Assembly: GCA_017544725.1 (NCBI GenBank)
Contig: JAFYDR010000305.1
Span: 1 to 32,931, forward strand
Source: Kiritimatiellia bacterium
Lineage (GTDB): Bacteria; Verrucomicrobiota; Kiritimatiellia; RFP12; UBA1067
DNA length: 32,931 bases
Direction: 5' to 3'
The notes under the pieces are model-generated. The model had not been told where the DNA came from and ran no database searches. It saw only the letters and a list, made by a program, of their open reading frames with translations. This document shows, piece by piece, positions 29,922-32,931 of the stretch. Positions within the stretch are counted from its first letter, which is position 1. The number at the start of each line of letters is the position of its first letter. A program made the translations under genes and the position numbers.

Positions 29922-32804
29922 TTATCGGTTGGTAAGGGGAGCAGGCGTGGCGATGACACGGAAAAACCGGTGCGTGGAATTGGTTGGCGAAACCCAGTCT
30001 GGATCGGTCAGCTTTGTCTTTCCCTGTACCGTGTAGATTCGGTTTGGAAGGTTCGCCTCCCAAGTAATCTTTGGTGTTTGCGGATCGAGCATCTCGATGA
30101 AAGCCGTCAACTCTCCAGAAACATCTGTTTCAGATGTATCAAGCGAGACACCGCCCGACGTCGGCAGGCAACGTTGAACAACGGCAGTGAACGTTGTCGT
30201 GTCACTTCCCCCGTCTGGATTCTTTACCGTCACGGTAATCGTGTACCGTTCTTCCTTTGTCCCATCCGCCAAGGTTCCGCACAGGATCGCGCCAGTCGCT
30301 GAAGTCGGCGTCACCGAACCGGTATTCGCAGTGGAGAGCGTCGGCGTCACCGTATAAGTGTACGTCAACACACCACCATTCACATCCTCTTGCTGCGGTC
30401 CGTTCAGTTCCTTGCTCCAATCGCCGTCTTCACCAGCCGTGATGACAATCTCGTCTCCGTTCACCACTTCCTTGCCGTCGATTAGAACCGTCGCGAAAAA
30501 CGCCGCCGGGGAGACGATCACCCGACGGAGTGCATAACCGTTGGTCTCATAGAGTTCCCCACCGAATGGAAGGGGAAGGAGCGAATCCGCATCGACACCG
30601 CCAGCTACCAACAAGAGAAGTTCCGAAGTCGATGACAATGATTCATCAGCACCGAAACAATCCGAACGGACCTTACCTTGAATCGCCGCCATCTGCGAGG
30701 TCTGAGGCAGAACGAAATTCGAGAATCCGGATTTCGGAGTTCGTCCGATTTTGCAAATCAGGGAATCATCGTTCAGTCTCCGCAACAGCAGTGCCAGTTC
30801 GGCTCCAGCCTCATCCGATCCGAGAACCGCGCTCAGCGTGTCGGCACCTACTCGCAACCTCAACTTCGGTAAATTCACCAACCATGCGCAGACCGACAAC
30901 CCCTTGAACCACGGACAGAACGACTGGTTACGAAAACGAGACAAGTCGGTAAAAGGAACGGACAAATTGTCGGCGCGATTACTGACCATCACAGAAAATG
31001 TCACGCCGGAATTCAACGAGGCGGGCAACCCGGCATCCACGAGCGAATATTCCGAAGCACCTGCAAATCTCTGGAGCAATTCCGCAAAGGCGTCGGCGTC
31101 ATCCGCAACCGAATCTCCGCCCAACATGGTCTCGGCATAACGCCACGGTGAAAGTCCACCACGCAACGGTTCGAGAAGCTCGACACGGTTACTGTTGATC
31201 ACCCCTGCGAACTGTGCAGGCTGAGGTGTGCCAACCGCTTCGTCCCCACCTGCCCATGCAGTCCAAGTATTGGTTCCTTCGAAATTGTACCCGAGTCCAG
31301 CATATCCTTCCGAATCCCCGACGGTGGCGATGAACCAGCCGAGCAGAGACAGAACACGCGACTTTTCGTCGCCAATCTTCACAGGGTAAAACGACGCATT
31401 GGGACGCACCGCGAAATTGAAATCAGCGAAGAGCTGGGAACGTTTCGTCAACGACCGATTCCAGCTAGATTTGTACAGTTCGGAACGGGTACACCTTGCC
31501 GAGGAAATCGAGTGGATCCAGTTCGTCGTAAAAATGACGGAACTCATCTCGAGAAGTTCGGAATCGACTTCCTCCTGTATATCGCCCTTGTCCATCGTGT
31601 AGGGATCGATGGCGACAAACCGAGCAAACGGAACAAACGCCAATGGCGATGATACAGAATCCAATGTGTACTGTGTGATTGCACTTCCTGCGAGGTGCGC
31701 CCCCATGCCGACACCGATCATCGTGATGCGCGCTGGATCCGCGTTCAGCAACTGGAGATGACGCGCAATCGTCTGGACCACATGTTGGAAACCCTTGTAT
31801 GGGGTGGCACGTGAATTCGCGCTGTAATACCAGTTGACGCCCAACACCATGCCCTTCGATTGCAACGCTTGCGCCAACGGCAGGATGTCACCCCGATCCA
31901 ACCGCTTGTCCCCGACATCGTGAACCAACACAAAAATGGGACCTTCGGAGGCAAGCGACTCGAAAATATCCGGGCTTGATTGAAACGCCCCCTTCACCAT
32001 CAGACGCCACTTCCCGCACTCGGGGCAAAGCCACCAGATTGTTCCATCGTAACTGTCCCCTGTCGCATCATCAATTTTGTAACTCGATCCACGATGGGAA
32101 CAGCTCGCCGTAAGCTTCGGTTTGATAGTTGCGACGGATGAAAGTTGGGCAGTCGCGGAGGCAACCGTCCGTCCCGAATATGCGTAGTACACCTGTTGCG
32201 CGAAGGACGTGGCAGTCTTCCAGAAATCGGCGTACAAAGGCTGATCACCGCTCGAAAGATAGGTCGCGAATTTCGAGTAGAACTGTTCCCACGTTGTTCC
32301 GATATTCGTTTGGAGATAGGCAACAAGCGTATCGTCACCAGTTGCATGACTCTGCAACCATCCGGGATCGAATAACGCGTCAAGCGGGAATTCAGCATCC
32401 GTACCCGGTTGTCCCGCCTCGCTGAAAATCACATTCCAGTTCACGTCTCCGGAAACACCCGCAGTCACAGAGAATTCGACGGAACCGGACTCCTTCGCCT
32501 TCAACGTTCCAGGTGCATACGGGTTAACCGAAGACAAACCGAGCAACCAAACCCGATTAGTATAAACATTCCCCGACACGGTGAAGACCTGTCCCGTCGA
32601 AACGACCTCGAAAATCGGTGCGGGGCAGGGATTAGACTGTCGCGTATTCTGAAAGTCCAGCCGAGCTGTGAACGTCTCGCCGGAATAGACATTGACCGGT
32701 GTTTGGAGCGTTGCGGTAACTTTAGGCTGATAGGAAGCTGCCACCCCGAAAAACGGAACGCAAAAGGCAACCAAACCAACACCCACGCCGACAATCGATT
32801 TCAT
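29922..32804 (-). CDS. Large secreted protein with pancreatic-lipase-like domain lacking the nucleophile serine
   Basis: A 960-residue exported protein. The ATG at 32804 follows GAGGGG by 8 bases and opens a signal peptide (residues 1-23). Residues about 28-125 look like a CARDB/Ig-type beta domain. Near 235-263 is a possible zinc ribbon (CSH...CPEC). Residues about 288-410 are an alpha/beta-hydrolase core: FVLVHDVGD, then ITMIGVGMGAHLAGSA with G366 where lipases have the nucleophile Ser (G-x-S-x-G), and FVAIDPYTMD with the acid D400. So the fold is kept but catalysis is probably lost. A beta-rich C-terminal part (about 790-905) has PKD-like strands, and the last 40 residues form a W...Y.V....L....W....RFFRV motif common in PVC exported proteins. 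Its role is unknown; binding or structural functions are likely. Confidence 0.75.
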   Translation of the reverse strand: MKSIVGVGVGLVAFCVPFFGVAASYQPKVTATLQTPVNVYSGETFTARLDFQNTRQSNPCPAPIFEVVSTGQVFTVSGNVYTNRVWLLGLSSVNPYAPGTLKAKESGSVEFSVTAGVSGDVNWNVIFSEAGQPGTDAEFPLDALFDPGWLQSHATGDDTLVAYLQTNIGTTWEQFYSKFATYLSSGDQPLYADFWKTATSFAQQVYYAYSGRTVASATAQLSSVATIKPKLTASCSHRGSSYKIDDATGDSYDGTIWWLCPECGKWRLMVKGAFQSSPDIFESLASEGPIFVLVHDVGDKRLDRGDILPLAQALQSKGMVLGVNWYYSANSRATPYKGFQHVVQTIARHLQLLNADPARITMIGVGMGAHLAGSAITQYTLDSVSSPLAFVPFARFVAIDPYTMDKGDIQEEVDSELLEMSSVIFTTNWIHSISSARCTRSELYKSSWNRSLTKRSQLFADFNFAVRPNASFYPVKIGDEKSRVLSLLGWFIATVGDSEGYAGLGYNFEGTNTWTAWAGGDEAVGTPQPAQFAGVINSNRVELLEPLRGGLSPWRYAETMLGGDSVADDADAFAELLQRFAGASEYSLVDAGLPASLNSGVTFSVMVSNRADNLSVPFTDLSRFRNQSFCPWFKGLSVCAWLVNLPKLRLRVGADTLSAVLGSDEAGAELALLLRRLNDDSLICKIGRTPKSGFSNFVLPQTSQMAAIQGKVRSDCFGADESLSSTSELLLLVAGGVDADSLLPLPFGGELYETNGYALRRVIVSPAAFFATVLIDGKEVVNGDEIVITAGEDGDWSKELNGPQQEDVNGGVLTYTYTVTPTLSTANTGSVTPTSATGAILCGTLADGTKEERYTITVTVKNPDGGSDTTTFTAVVQRCLPTSGGVSLDTSETDVSGELTAFIEMLDPQTPKITWEANLPNRIYTVQGKTKLTDPDWVSPTNSTHRFFRVIATPAPLTNR

Positions 32805-32836
32805 ACTCATTCCCCTCACTTGTGTAAAAGGGCGCG

Positions 32837-32865
32837 AGTATAGCACTCGCCCATTTCCCTGTCGA
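32837..32865 (-). promoter_or_regulatory. Promoter of the large secreted protein
   Basis: On the minus strand TCGACA (32865-32860), 17-base spacer, TATACT (32842-32837) preceded by TGC, an extended -10. The start would be near 32830, about 26 bases before the ATG. Confidence 0.6.
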
Positions 32866-32931
32866 GTGAGTTTTGTACAAAAAACGGTCTTCTACTTTGG
32901 GCAGTTGACAATGCGGCAAAAACTTTCTCGC

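Overview
The window looks like a chromosomal piece of a Gram-negative bacterium of the PVC group, most likely a Kiritimatiellota/Lentisphaerota/Verrucomicrobiota relative. This is an inference. It rests on paired Tat- or Sec-exported FAD-dependent oxidoreductases, a secreted GH20-like protein with a Tat signal, a very large secreted protein ending in a W...Y.V....L....W....RFFRV tail of the kind common in PVC secretomes, and many short dispersed intergenic repeats. Standard codons fit throughout. Promoters of the form TTGAxx-N15-18-TAxxAT and GGAG-type ribosome binding sites can be read in front of most transcription units. No tRNA, rRNA, CRISPR array or prophage was seen.

Layout. 1-2007 (minus): an RpiB-SHMT fusion followed by a truncated nucleoside 2-deoxyribosyltransferase-like gene. 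2109-2508: a non-coding inverted-repeat element flanked by an 11-bp direct repeat. 2711-7051 (plus): a small unknown protein, a PreP-type M16 peptidase and a REP-associated tyrosine transposase (RAYT), followed by perfect palindromes that also occur inside the RAYT gene. 7212-15489 (minus): a tightly packed five-gene operon: Tat FAD oxidoreductase, double-FAD oxidoreductase with a HEAT-like tail, secreted CBM-like protein, O-antigen-ligase-like membrane protein, and an OlsF-like double acyltransferase. 15806-17359 (minus): AAA ATPase with a PD-(D/E)XK domain. 17665-20741 (minus): tandem AAA+ ATPase preceded by two or three small ORFs, behind a TATAAT promoter. 21203-22354 (plus): RtcB-family RNA ligase. 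22436-22722: second copy of the inverted-repeat element. 22814-25409 (minus): pyrE, a lone DppB-type permease and the GH20-like Tat protein. 25498-29346 (minus): fabH-fabF-fabZ-ychJ-HAD operon. 29922-32804 (minus): large secreted pseudo-lipase.

The genes group into core metabolism (one-carbon/pentose, pyrimidine and fatty-acid synthesis), an envelope/secretion unit (glycan ligase, aminolipid-type acyltransferase and exported oxidoreductases), RNA and protein quality control (RtcB, Cdc48-like AAA+), and mobile or repeat DNA. The most unusual items are: the two copies of the inverted-repeat element, in the same module order but on opposite strands; the RAYT whose own palindrome is embedded in frame in its coding sequence; the RpiB-SHMT fusion; the lipase-like protein whose nucleophile serine is glycine; and the double AAA+ ATPase with its small upstream ORFs, divergent from RtcB.
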